Shown one piece after another: positions 29,961 through 39,077 of a stretch of DNA of 64,000 bases (positions within the stretch are counted from its first letter, which is position 1; each line of letters opens with the position of its first letter). A model generated the notes under the pieces. That model made no database searches, was not told where the DNA came from, and saw only the letters and a program-made list of their open reading frames with translations. A program made the position numbers and the translations under genes. The stretch is from CAJBLF01 sp041679065 (lineage in GTDB: Bacteria > Patescibacteriota > Gracilibacteria > Absconditabacterales > Absconditicoccaceae), in the NCBI GenBank assembly GCA_041679065.1, contig JBBABI010000001.1, positions 13,785 through 77,784 of the forward strand. Reading direction: 5' to 3'.

Positions 29961-30152
29961 TTAATCCGAAGATTGTAAAACGGGATTATATCCTTTCTTC
30001 TCTTCATTGCGAAGAGGAGTTTTATGGTCTTCTCGTTTCTTTCTCTTCTTTCTTTGTTTGCGGCGTGCTAATTCTCCCCGACTAAGGGGAGTTTCGGTGA
30101 AAGTGATAGGTCTAATGCCCGCTTTCGGAGCACCAGCAAAATTTAGTTCCAT
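29961..30152 (-). CDS. small very basic protein, uncertain
   Basis: 63 residues, stretch R-R-K-Q-R-K-K-R-K-K-R in the middle. No family recognised; it resembles small ribosome-associated or DNA-binding peptides. The coding region includes a ctccccgac-taaggggag inverted repeat. No TGA codons. It could be a chance ORF in a 557-bp gap between corA and asnS that otherwise holds intergenic repeats (ttcagagttcagaatg around 30232-30262). Confidence 0.4.
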   Translation of the reverse strand: MELNFAGAPKAGIRPITFTETPLSRGELARRKQRKKRKKREDHKTPLRNEEKKGYNPVLQSSD

Positions 30153-30369
30153 AATGATAAATTTTAGTTATTATTTTGTTTTTGAATAATGTAAATAGTC
30201 TTTTCCTAGTAAAAAGCAAGAGGCTTTTTTGAATTCAGAGTTCAGAATGTAGAATGCAGAGTTGTTGTAGCGTCCAGTTGAGAAAGTAGACCAAAATCCG
30301 GAGATAAGACATTGAATTTACACGCCAAAACAATATTCTGTACCAGACTTTATATCTTTTTCTTTATCT

Positions 30370-31760
30370 ATGACTACGATCACAGTAAAAAAAATCTATG
30401 CAGAATATATAAAACTTTTGGACAAAAATTATCTCATCAACGGCCGAGTAAAGAGTGTCAGAGATTCCAAGGAATTTGGCTTCATCGAACTCAATGATGG
30501 GTCGTATCTCAAAANNNNNNNNNNGTCTTCGATACATCTCTCAAGAATTTTGACGAAATCTGCAAATTGGGAACGTGAAGCGCGATCAGTGTAGAGTGAA
30601 TGTTGGTCGCTTCGCAATGAAGCAAACAAGCATTTGAAGTGAAAGCAACCAAAGTGACTATTATAGGCATCTGTCCTACCGATTATCCCTTGCAAAAAAA
30701 GGGTCACAGCATGGAATATCTTCGCGAAATCGCACATCTCAGGACGAGATCCAATACCTTTTCTGCGGTGTTTAGAGTGAGATCATTACTCGCATTCGCT
30801 ATCCATAAATATTTCAATGAGAATGGATTTATCTATGTCCATACCCCCATTATTACTGGCAGTGACTGTGAATGAGCTGGACAGATGTTCCAGGTCTCTA
30901 CTTTAGATTTTCTCAACATGCCAAAAAATAAGGATGGACAGATAGATTTCAGTAAAGACTTCTTCGGCAAACAAACCTCATTGACCGTGAGCGGCCAGCT
31001 GGAAGCAGAGACCTTTGCGATGGCTTTCAGTAAAGTATATACCTTCTGACCTACCTTCCGCGCTGAGAATTCCAACACCGCACGCCACCTCTCAGAGTTT
31101 TGGATGATAGAGCCAGAAAGCGCTTTTGCTGATCTGAATGACGATATGAATCTCTGAGAAGCATTGCTCAAATATGTCTTCAAATACGTTTTGGACAACG
31201 CACCAGCAGAGATGGATTTCTTCGCGCAATTTATCAATCCCGAAGTCAAAACCAGATTAGAAAATTTAGTCAAGGCTGATTTCGCAAGAGTGACCTATAC
31301 AGAAGCGATTGAGCTTTTGAAAAAATCATGACAGAAATTTGAGTATCCCGTCAAACGGGGAATGGATCTGCAGACCGAACACGAAAGATATCTCTGTGAG
31401 AAGATTTTCAAAGGTCCGACATTCGTGACAGACTATCCTAAGGAGATCAAGGCTTTTTACATGAGACTGAATGAAGACAGCAAAACCGTTGCTGCGACAG
31501 ATTTATTAGTCCCAGGAGTCGGCGAGATTATCGGCGGATCGCAAAGAGAAGAAAGATTGGATAAACTAGAAAAAAGAATCAAAGATATGGGACTGCATGT
31601 AGAAGATTATGGACGATATTTAGATCTGAGAAAATATGGCAGCGTGCCTCATGCAGGGTTCGGTATAGGATTCGAGAGACTGATGATGTACATCACATGA
31701 ATGGAAAATATCCGCGATGTGATACCATTCCCCAGAGCTCCCAAAACATGCGAGTTTTAG
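30370..31760 (+). CDS. asnS: asparaginyl-tRNA synthetase (across an assembly gap)
   Basis: About 463 residues. An N-terminal OB-fold (N-G-R-V-K-S-V-R-D-S-K-E-F-G-F-I-E-L-N-D-G-S) is followed by class II motifs: motif 2 T-F-R-A-E-N-S-N-T-A-R-H-L-S-E-F-W-M-I-E-P-E, then motif 3 G-F-G-I-G-F-E-R-L. The N-E-S/N-S-x-T signature is of the AsnRS type. The gap at 30515-30524 falls between L-K and V-F-D-T; the two halves are in different frames by the 10 Ns, so the real gap is 2 modulo 3 (about 11 nt by family alignment). TGA Gly flank motif 2. Confidence 0.93.
30515..30524. other. assembly gap (10 N)
   Basis: Ten N within asnS. Gap size is arbitrary, as frame before and after does not match. Confidence 0.98.
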
Positions 31761-31854
31761 CTTAAAGCTTAAAGCTTGAAGCTGAAAGCATAAAGCATAA
31801 AAATATATTCACACTCGGATGTGATATATCTATTTATCTCCTATTTATTCGCAT

Positions 31855-32463
31855 ATGAAACAATTGATCTATATAGGTGGGGGAGATTGTTTCCGTACGG
31901 AAGAAGATTTTTCTAATGCACTCAAAAACCTCCGGACGTATGAGCCATTCAAGGAAAGGAAAAAACGACAAGATCGATTGCGATCCAATGTATCTAAAGA
32001 ATATGAAATTGCAAATCCTACCATGCCAAATAAATTTAATGCAAGATACAACCATCGGAAGATTTGGTTTGAGAAAATATTTCCTTACCTGAATAATGAA
32101 TCATTAGTGATGATCGGCTATTCATTATGATGTATATTCCTTGCTAAATATCTCAGCGAAAATACATTTCCGAAAAAAATAGATCAACTCCATTTCGTTG
32201 CCCCAGTATTTGATGAAAGCGATCTTCCGGAATGAGAAAACTATTTAGCTGATTTTACCTTTAATCCAGCAGGACTGAAAAATTTAGAAAAACAGGTGGA
32301 TAGAATTTTTTTGTATCATTCTCATGATGATCCTATGGTGCCATTTTCTCATGTGGAGAAGTTCAAAACCTATCTGCCAAAAGCAAAAGTATTCGTGTTT
32401 GAGGATAGAGGACATTTTCGGCAAGAAGAATTCCCCGAACTTCTAGCTAACATCAGAACATAA
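31855..32463 (+). CDS. alpha/beta hydrolase (RBBP9/YdeN-like)
   Basis: 202 residues. Begins L-I-Y-I-G-G-G. The nucleophile elbow is G-Y-S-L-G with its last Gly encoded by TGA; the acid is in H-D-D-P-M-V-P-F, and the catalytic His in D-R-G-H-F-R-Q-E-E-F-P-E. The S-H-D-D-P-V-P pattern fits the RBBP9 group of small serine hydrolases. Substrate unknown. Preceded by an AAGCTTAAAGC repeat. Confidence 0.82.
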
Positions 32464-32491
32464 TAATCTTTTATCTCTTTATTCTTTTCTC

Positions 32492-32917
32492 ATGAAAAAA
32501 TTATTTCTTTTTCTTCCCTTAGTAGGGATTATTTTCCTCTACGGATGCGGAAACAAAACAACTACACCGGTAGCGCAAACAACGACTGCTACTCCTGCGG
32601 TAGACTGTAAAAGCGACATGAATTGTCTCCAAAGAAACTTTATTACTTGTGCGCCTGCAACATTTACCATGCCTTTTATGGCAGGTTCTAATCTCAATAT
32701 AGAGGTTGTCTGAGAAACAGATCAGATATGTGATTACAAAGCGATGGTCGTAGATAGTACACAAAGCAGTTCTATGGGTAGCGAATGTAAACTGCCTATG
32801 GCATTGATGACTCCTGATAGAGTAGGACATCTTTTCTGAGCAGAAAAAGTACCTGGCAAAGAAGCACTAGCTCAAACTCAGCAAGAGATAGATGCGCAGT
32901 ATTGTACGCAGCTTTAA
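32492..32917 (+). CDS. lipoprotein, unknown function
   Basis: 141 residues. Signal peptide K-K-L-F-L-F-L-P-L-V-G-I-I-F with lipobox L-Y-G-C at about residue 19. A Thr-rich linker is followed by a domain with five Cys (C-K-S-D-M-N-C, F-I-T-C-A-P, Q-I-C-D-Y, E-C-K-L, Y-C-T-Q), which suggests disulfides in the extracytoplasmic space. Two TGA Gly. It lies 28 bp after the hydrolase and 13 bp before the nucleotidase, so perhaps one operon. Confidence 0.8.
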
Positions 32918-32930
32918 TCACAGGTTTCCC

Positions 32931-33779
32931 ATGACCGATATCCTTATCCCAAACCCTCAACATCTCCAAGATCTGATACAAAAAATTTCCCATGACGGCA
33001 AAGGTCATTTTCACGTTGTCGCAGATTTCGATAGGACGCTGACCAAGGCATTCGTGGATGGGAAACCGAGTGTGGCGCTCATGTATATCCTCCAGGAAGA
33101 ATGACATCTCGGACCGGAGTTCACTGAGAAATCCAAAAAGAATTTCGAGAAATATCATGCCATAGAGATAGATCCGAGCATCCCTTTTGATGAGAAAAAG
33201 AAAGCCATGCATGAACGGTGGACCCGTCAATTCCAATTGATGCTGAAAGCTGATCTGACGAGGGACGTCATAAAAAACGTCATCAACTCCGATATGTTCG
33301 CATTCAGGACATGATATCAACTATTTTTTGAAATGCTCAAAAAAAACAGTATCCCGCTACTTATTCTCTCTGCGAATGGATTATGATATGAAAGCATTTA
33401 CTATAGTTTAGAAAAGGCAAACATACTTTCCGAGAATATCGACATCATCTCAAACGCATTTGTCCGGGATGAAAACGGGAAAGCGATAGCTGTCAGAGAG
33501 CCGATCATCCATAGTTTCAATAAGGACGAAACCGTAGTCAAGGACTTCCCTATCTACGACGAGATCAAGGACAGGAAAAATATCATCTTGCTTGGCGACG
33601 GAATCGGCGATGCGCATATGGCTCATGGATTTGAGTACAAAAATATCATCAAAATATGATTTCTCAATCACGATACTCCGGAGAATAGGAAACAATTCCA
33701 AGAGAAATTTGATATAGTCATCTTGGATGATGGGCCGATGGATGAAGTGAATGAGATACTTAGGGCTATTTTGAAATAA
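32931..33779 (+). CDS. HAD hydrolase, cN-III/UMPH-1-type 5'-nucleotidase
   Basis: 282 residues. HAD motif I is A-D-F-D-R-T-L-T, motif II L-I-L-S-A-N-G, and the last acidic motif L-L-G-D-G-I-G-D-A. The insertion E-K-Y-H-A-I-E-I-D-P and the M-K/H-E-R-W stretch are of the pyrimidine 5'-nucleotidase group. It would dephosphorylate a nucleoside monophosphate. An earlier in-frame ATG at 32892 overlaps the lipoprotein gene; the ATG at 32931 is preferred because M-T-D-I starts the domain. Five TGA Gly. Confidence 0.85.
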
Positions 33780-33781
33780 TT

Positions 33782-33851
33782 TTCACCCGGGTGACAAATT
33801 GGATAAAGAAGCTTATTTAGCTAATTTTCAGCTATTCGCACCCGGGTGATG
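33782..33851. repeat. two TCACCCGGGTGA-type palindromes
   Basis: tcacccgggtga at 33782-33793 and gcacccgggtga at about 33838-33849, spaced about 57 bp. A near-perfect duplicated palindrome between converging genes. Confidence 0.8.
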
Positions 33852-33858
33852 ATCTAAA

Positions 33859-33883
33859 TAAAAAAACGGGCCTTACAGCCCGT
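33859..33883 (-). terminator. terminator of the minus-strand gene at 33873
   Basis: acgggc-cttaca-gcccgt; on the minus strand it is followed by a T-run. It overlaps the last codons of the gene. Confidence 0.8.
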
Positions 33884-34529
33884 CATCTTCAAGGAGAGAA
33901 ATAATCCCTTTGAAGGTAGTTTTGTACTCTTTTTCCTTCGTCCTGATGATCTCATCATTTCTACTGGTGATGAAATTCACCAGCATCTCATGATCTTCTT
34001 TCCCCTGAAATACGATGGCATAATTTTTCCGTATGAGACAGAAATAGCCTTCGTAGATGCACAGAAGCAACGTATCATTGAGTAGCGCGAGAGGACAGAG
34101 TTTGGTTTCCGAACGGCGTTTGCCGAGCCATTCATAGACAATAGTGGCAAATTTCTCTTGGGTGAGCCGCTCTTTTTTGAGTGATCCATTCTTGATGAAT
34201 GTTGCTGATCTGGTACGGAGCTTGTAGATTTTCTGGTTCTTGATATGTTCTACGATTTCCGTGGCAAACTTGTTGATGATGTCGACTGAGAAAAACTTAG
34301 ATGGCGGAGTGAAGACGATTTTCTTAAAAGAGACGTCAATGATATCTTTGTAGAGCAATCTATGGCTTCCCCATTTGGTGGAGAATTCTAATCCATTTTT
34401 CATGATCTCGGATATCGTTCCCAGCTGCTTGTTTTCTTTGATCTCACCGCTCTTTTGGTCCTCTTCTTCTGAGGTGATCAAAAGCAGTTTTCCTCTAAGT
34501 TCATCAAAATAATTACGGTCATAGTTCAT
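33873..34529 (-). CDS. hypothetical protein
   Basis: 218 residues from the ATG at 34529; a longer form begins at 34583 but its first 18 residues are within a repeat-rich zone. Beta-rich middle (W-G-S-H-R-L-L-Y-K-D-I-I-D-V-S-F-K-K-I) and a C-terminal helical part (F-I-T-S-R-N-D-E-I-I). No TGA codons. No signal or membrane segment. Family not recognised. Confidence 0.65.
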   Translation of the reverse strand: MNYDRNYFDELRGKLLLITSEEEDQKSGEIKENKQLGTISEIMKNGLEFSTKWGSHRLLYKDIIDVSFKKIVFTPPSKFFSVDIINKFATEIVEHIKNQKIYKLRTRSATFIKNGSLKKERLTQEKFATIVYEWLGKRRSETKLCPLALLNDTLLLCIYEGYFCLIRKNYAIVFQGKEDHEMLVNFITSRNDEIIRTKEKEYKTTFKGIISLLEDDGL

Positions 34530-34701
34530 AGGCAGTTTTTTTTTACTTTTTGTTTCAATTAATGCTTCTCCCTGCCTACCCATCGTAGTTCTACGAGGCG
34601 GGGCGGCAGGCAGGCTTCCTTTTTGTTTGTCTGATTATGGTGTATATTTTTTTCCCTTATATACAACAGAAAAGATTCGTGCTCAAGATAATAAACTATA
34701 C

Positions 34702-34729
34702 TTGACTTTTAAGACGAAATATGTACAAG
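34702..34729 (+). promoter_or_regulatory. weak promoter (TTGACT, N16, TACAAG)
   Basis: TTGACT 34702-34707, TACAAG 34724-34729, 50 bp before the TPM gene. Confidence 0.4.
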
Positions 34730-34778
34730 ATTATTCAATAAAAATAAATAATTAACCGAAAAACAAAAATAAGAACCT

Positions 34779-36863
34779 ATGAAAAAAATCCTTATCACAT
34801 TGATGATGACTATTCTTAGTCTCTCAATATTCGCGTTTAAGATACCAGTCAAGCCCAATCCTCCAAGATTGGTTAATGACTACATCGCCCTTCTCCAGCC
34901 TGACCAGGTAAATATCCTGGAAAAGAAACTCGTAGATTTCGACAAAAAGACAAGCATCCAGATCGCTATTGTGATTTTGGATGATCTGGATGGAGCTGAA
35001 GCTTCGGATGTCGCTACTGAGATCGGTCAGCAATGGGGAGTGGGTCAAAAAGGGTTGGATAACGGCATTTTGTTCCTCATCGTAAAGTACAGTCAGAGTG
35101 CGATTGAAAAGCTTTTCACTGAAAAGCGTGGCGATTACTTTATCGCTACGGGATATGGCTTAGAACCCTACCTCACTGATTATGAAGCAAAGAATATCGG
35201 TGAATCCGATTTCATCCCTCATGCGAAAAAAGATGAATATTATGAAGGGATAACTGAAGCGGTCGATGCTATCATCCAAGATCTGGGTGAAGTAGGCTGG
35301 CAACAGCGCGAAGCGCTCGAAGCACAGAGAAAAGCTGAAAATGCTGAATCCTGGCGAAAATTCGGAAATGGCGTATTGATCTTTTTGATGTGCGTTGCCG
35401 GTATCGGATTATGCATATTTGTCTTTGTAAAAGCCAGAAAAGCCTATCTGGAAGCGCAGGAGCTCAGAAGACGCAGAGAATCATTGAAAAGAAGCTTTGA
35501 TGAAACCAAGGCAAGCTATGAAAAATTTTTGGATCGGATTCCTCCCAAAGATCCTTCCTATCCCTCTTGGGCGAAAGAGAAACACGATAGCATCATACAC
35601 AATATCGATCGTGCTATCAAGAAACCCGCTCAATCGGTGATAGATGAATTTCCAGGGATAATCAAGACTGACATGGAACGTGCGTCTCAGATATTGAGCA
35701 TATTCACCAATGTTGTGCCAGGTCTGGAAGCGGCTGTTGATCAGCTCAAAAGAATCCCTGTCGAAATCCAGAGGTATCGTAAAGAAGCCCCTGAGAAATT
35801 AAAATCTGCTCAGGTCTTGCTGAAGGAGTTCCGTGAAAGTGTGGAAGCCGGTAAAAAGAAAGGGTACAAATTCATCGATTATCAATCCCAGCTTGGTGCG
35901 TTCGGGAAAGAGATTACGCAGATCCAGACTAAACAAGCCCCCAATGCCAATGAAGATAAGCAGGTATGCGAAGAGAGCGGAGCTATCCATGAGAAGATCG
36001 TTGCAGTAATGCAGCACATGGATGAGTATCTTCTTAGCCAGAAGACTGCTGGGAAGATGATCCAAAGGCTGGATGTTGATATCGAAAAGCTATCCACAAC
36101 CCAAGAAGCTTCTCAGAAAGTATTGGATGAATTGAAATCGCAGTATCCGAAAGACAATTGGAACGACCTGGAGAGAAACCTTTCTTCCATCGCCGGACTA
36201 TTGACCGTTTGCAGTGCTATCGGAAAACGGGCTGAGGATAAGAATTCCATGGAAGTGCAGGAATTCGCTCAGGCTGAAAAGCTGGCGCAACAAGCTGAAG
36301 AGAAGATGGAAGCCGTACTGGCATATTGTCAGGCGGTCCATGATCGTAAAGCTGAAATCCTCTCTGCGAAAGGAAAGTTCGCATCTTCGCTCAAGGCAGC
36401 TGAAAAGAAGATCGCTGAGGCCAAAAGCAAGATATCGGATTCCGATGTGGAGTCAGGAGCAAAGAGGAAATTGACGGATGCTGAGAAGAATTTGAAAGAC
36501 GCGAGATCGAAATCATCAGAAGGCATGATTGATTGGCTGATGGTGATCGCTCTTTTGCTTTCAGCGAGCTCTCTGGCTAGTCAATCATATTCTATGGCAG
36601 AAGATGATATCCAGGAAGCAAGGCAAAGAAGGAAAAAGAAAAGGGACGAAGAAGAAGAGAAAAAGAAAGAAGAAGAGAAAAAGAAAGAAGAAGAGAAAAA
36701 GAAAGAAGAAGAGAAAAAGAAAGAAGAAGAGGAGAAAAACGATTCTTATTATTCTTCAAGTACATCTTACAGTTCTGGCGGAAGCGGCGGTTTCGGCGGA
36801 GGAGGCTTCGGGGGTTTCGGCGGCGGCGGTTTCGGTGGCGGCGGAGCAGGTGGAAGCTGGTAA
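34779..36863 (+). CDS. TPM-domain protein with coiled coil and Gly-rich tail
   Basis: 694 residues. Signal peptide (residues 1-20), then a TPM (TLP18.3/Psb32/MOLO-1) domain with L-V-N-D-Y...G-Q-Q-W-G-V-G-Q-K-G-L-D-N-G and A-T-G-Y-G-L-E-P-Y-L-T-D. One membrane helix near 200-225, a long coiled coil (residues 230-600), a K-K-K-E-E-E repeat run, and a C-terminal F-G-G-G-G-F-G-G-F tail ending G-S-W before TAA. It has about 50 Gly, none encoded by TGA, unlike neighbours. Codons are more GC-rich. First of four consecutive TPM/LemA genes. Confidence 0.88.
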   Translation: MKKILITLMMTILSLSIFAFKIPVKPNPPRLVNDYIALLQPDQVNILEKKLVDFDKKTSIQIAIVILDDLDGAEASDVATEIGQQWGVGQKGLDNGILFLIVKYSQSAIEKLFTEKRGDYFIATGYGLEPYLTDYEAKNIGESDFIPHAKKDEYYEGITEAVDAIIQDLGEVGWQQREALEAQRKAENAESWRKFGNGVLIFLMCVAGIGLCIFVFVKARKAYLEAQELRRRRESLKRSFDETKASYEKFLDRIPPKDPSYPSWAKEKHDSIIHNIDRAIKKPAQSVIDEFPGIIKTDMERASQILSIFTNVVPGLEAAVDQLKRIPVEIQRYRKEAPEKLKSAQVLLKEFRESVEAGKKKGYKFIDYQSQLGAFGKEITQIQTKQAPNANEDKQVCEESGAIHEKIVAVMQHMDEYLLSQKTAGKMIQRLDVDIEKLSTTQEASQKVLDELKSQYPKDNWNDLERNLSSIAGLLTVCSAIGKRAEDKNSMEVQEFAQAEKLAQQAEEKMEAVLAYCQAVHDRKAEILSAKGKFASSLKAAEKKIAEAKSKISDSDVESGAKRKLTDAEKNLKDARSKSSEGMIDWLMVIALLLSASSLASQSYSMAEDDIQEARQRRKKKRDEEEEKKKEEEKKKEEEKKKEEEKKKEEEEKNDSYYSSSTSYSSGGSGGFGGGGFGGFGGGGFGGGGAGGSW

Positions 36864-36889
36864 AATCTACATATATACTACTGATATGG

Positions 36890-36917
36890 CAGACCTTGTA
36901 TTAAGGTCTGTTTTTTT
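36890..36917 (+). terminator. terminator after the large TPM gene
   Basis: cagacctt-gtatt-aaggtctg followed by ttttttt. Confidence 0.9.
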
Positions 36918-36925
36918 ATTTTATA

Positions 36926-36953
36926 TTGACTTTCGATAGTAAATAATTATAAA
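36926..36953 (+). promoter_or_regulatory. promoter (TTGACT, N16, TATAAA)
   Basis: TTGACT 36926-36931 and TATAAA 36948-36953, about 107 bp before the lemA ATG. Confidence 0.6.
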
Positions 36954-37059
36954 ATATATTGATGTGATATTTAACACTATCTATGGGAGTAAGCGAAAAT
37001 CCCGAGAACTAAAGAGTAGCACAAAAAAATAAAACACACACACAAAAAAATTAAAAATT

Positions 37060-37650
37060 ATGAAAACAAAACACATCCTTTGGATTTCAATTATCGCATT
37101 TAGTATCCTTTCCTTTATGGGGGGCTGTTCAAAATACAACAGCCTTGTAACTAAGGAAGAAACTGTATCAGCAGCCTGGTCACAGGTTGAAAATGTCTAT
37201 CAGCGCCGTGCCGATCTGATCCCCAATCTGGTGAAGACAGTAAAGGGATATGCAGCACATGAAAAAACCACTTTCACTGAGGTGACGGAAGCAAGAGCAA
37301 ACGCGACAAAGATTACCATTGATCTGAACACAGCTACTGCTGCACAATTACAGGAATACAGCGCAGCACAGACGCAACTCACATCTTCCTTATCAAAGTT
37401 GCTGGCCGTAGTAGAAGCCTATCCTGAACTGAAAGCTGACAAGAATTTTTTAGCTCTCCAGTCTCAGCTCGAAGGAACAGAAAACAGGATCGCTGTAGAA
37501 AGGAAACGCTTCAATGAAGCTGCGAAGGCGTATAATATATACATCCGCAGGTTTCCCAACAACATTATCGCCGGCTTGTTAGGCTTTGAAAAGAAGGTTT
37601 ATTTCGAGGCCGACAAAGATGCCAAAAAAGTACCTGAAGTAGATTTCTAA
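37060..37650 (+). CDS. lemA: LemA-family lipoprotein
   Basis: 196 residues. Signal peptide with lipobox M-G-G-C at about residue 23, then the LemA pattern: S-A-A-W-S-Q-V-E-N-V-Y-Q-R-R-A-D-L-I-P-N-L-V, and F-N-E-A-A-K-A-Y-N...F-P. LemA and TPM genes are linked in many phyla and act together at the cell envelope. No TGA codons. Upstream of the ATG the DNA is A-rich without a Shine-Dalgarno. Confidence 0.93.
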   Translation: MKTKHILWISIIAFSILSFMGGCSKYNSLVTKEETVSAAWSQVENVYQRRADLIPNLVKTVKGYAAHEKTTFTEVTEARANATKITIDLNTATAAQLQEYSAAQTQLTSSLSKLLAVVEAYPELKADKNFLALQSQLEGTENRIAVERKRFNEAAKAYNIYIRRFPNNIIAGLLGFEKKVYFEADKDAKKVPEVDF

Positions 37651-37663
37651 ACGGAGGAGCTAT

Positions 37664-38536
37664 ATGAAACCAAAACATTTCTTGTTTCTGATGCTTATCA
37701 TGATATGCCAGATAGCTTGGGGGCTTGATATCCCTAGGCTCAAAGGCAGAGTCAATGACTATTCCGGCACGCTAAGCGCGGCAGAAATCATCAAACTTGA
37801 GGCGAAATTGAAGGCCTTTGAAGATTCTACTTCCAATCAGATTGTCATTCTCTTGATGGAATCGCTTGACGGAGAGGACTTGGAAGACTTTTCCATGGAG
37901 GTGGCCGAAAACTGGAAAATCGGACAGAAAGGCAAAGACAATGGAGTGATATTGCTTTTCTTCATGGAAGAGAAAAAAGATCGCATCGAAGTAGGGTATG
38001 GATTAGAATCCGTGCTTACTGATGCAACATGTACATGGATCCTTGACGAAGAAGTCGAACCTCTTTGCAAGGAAAAAAAGTATTGCGACGCTATAAATGT
38101 GGCTATCGATAAGATCATTCTGAGCACTACCGGTGAATACCAGAAACAAATCGCACCAGCGATGGAACAGAAGAGGAAAAGCCAAATAGCATTCATTGTT
38201 TTTGTTGCTTTGGCTTTTCTCGCAGGAGTACTTGGATATGCGCATTGGACCGTATCAGGCATCACCGGCGGAATCGGGTCTCCGATCCTCTGGTTCCTGG
38301 TATTTGGAGCACTATCGATTTCCGCTTTTCTCATTACCCTCATCGTTGGCATCCTCGGCGGATTGCTTGCCCATATCATAATGTCGGGCATTTTCGGCGG
38401 CGGAGTCACGGGAAGCGATTTCGGTGACGGCATCATCTTTTCTGGCGGCGGTGACGGCGGCGGAGGATTCTCAGGCGGAGGCGGAGGATTCGGCGGAGGC
38501 GGCGCTTCCGGTGGTTGGTGATCTATAAATAATTAA
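37664..38536 (+). CDS. TPM-domain protein with terminal UGA inside the frame
   Basis: 290 residues to TAA. Signal peptide, TPM domain (N-D-Y-S-G-T-L...W-K-I-G-Q-K-G-K-D-N-G-V), two membrane helices (residues 170-230), Gly-rich tail. The only TGA is codon 286 (38519-38521), just after G-G-W, which is where homologues end; reading it as Gly adds G-S-I-N-N before TAA at 38534. Its other 45 or so Gly are all GGN. A strong Shine-Dalgarno (ggagg) lies 9 bp before the ATG, unusual here. Confidence 0.88.
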
Positions 38537-38547
38537 AAAAAATCGAT

Positions 38548-39012
38548 ATGAAAAACTTGAAATTTAAAAAAAACTTTTTGACGAAAAAAGAAAAGAAAAC
38601 CATCACGGATATGGTCGCTCAGGCAGAAAAAACGACTGCTGGAGAGATCAGGGTAGTGATAGTAGGGAATTCGAAATCCTTCAAAGGAGATAATCCTGTA
38701 TATGCACATGCCGTGGAGGCTTTCCATAAATACGGCTTGGGCAATACAAAGGACAAGACCGGCGTTTTGATCTTTCTGTCTGTCGGAGAACGCAGGATAG
38801 AAATCCTTGCTGATGAAGGCATCAGTGCGAAAATCGAGCAAAGCACATGGGATTCCATGGTGGCTAAGCTCATAGAAAGGATTCGTTCCGGAAATACCTG
38901 CAATGGGATCTGTGAAGTCGTTAAACAGGTAGGGACACTACTTACCTCACACTTCCCCATCCAGCCGGATGATAAAAACGAATTACCTAACGAAGTGATT
39001 GTAGAACCATAG
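38548..39012 (+). CDS. short TPM-domain protein
   Basis: 154 residues, TPM fold without signal peptide or Gly-rich tail: T-A-G-E-I-R-V-V-I-V-G, K-T-G-V-L-I-F-L-S-V-G-E-R-R-I-E-I-L-A-D-E-G-I. Such cytoplasmic TPM proteins are commonly found beside lemA. Third TPM gene of the island. No TGA codons; ends in TAG. The DNA upstream is A-rich. Confidence 0.88.
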   Translation: MKNLKFKKNFLTKKEKKTITDMVAQAEKTTAGEIRVVIVGNSKSFKGDNPVYAHAVEAFHKYGLGNTKDKTGVLIFLSVGERRIEILADEGISAKIEQSTWDSMVAKLIERIRSGNTCNGICEVVKQVGTLLTSHFPIQPDDKNELPNEVIVEP

Positions 39013-39031
39013 ATTCGTTATATAATGCTAT

Positions 39032-39067
39032 AAGTGCTTCAGTTATTGACTGGAGCATTTTTTTTGA
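39032..39067 (+). terminator. terminator ending the TPM/LemA operon
   Basis: agtgcttcagt-tattg-actggagcatt followed by a T-run. Confidence 0.75.
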
Positions 39068-39077
39068 AATATTTTTT

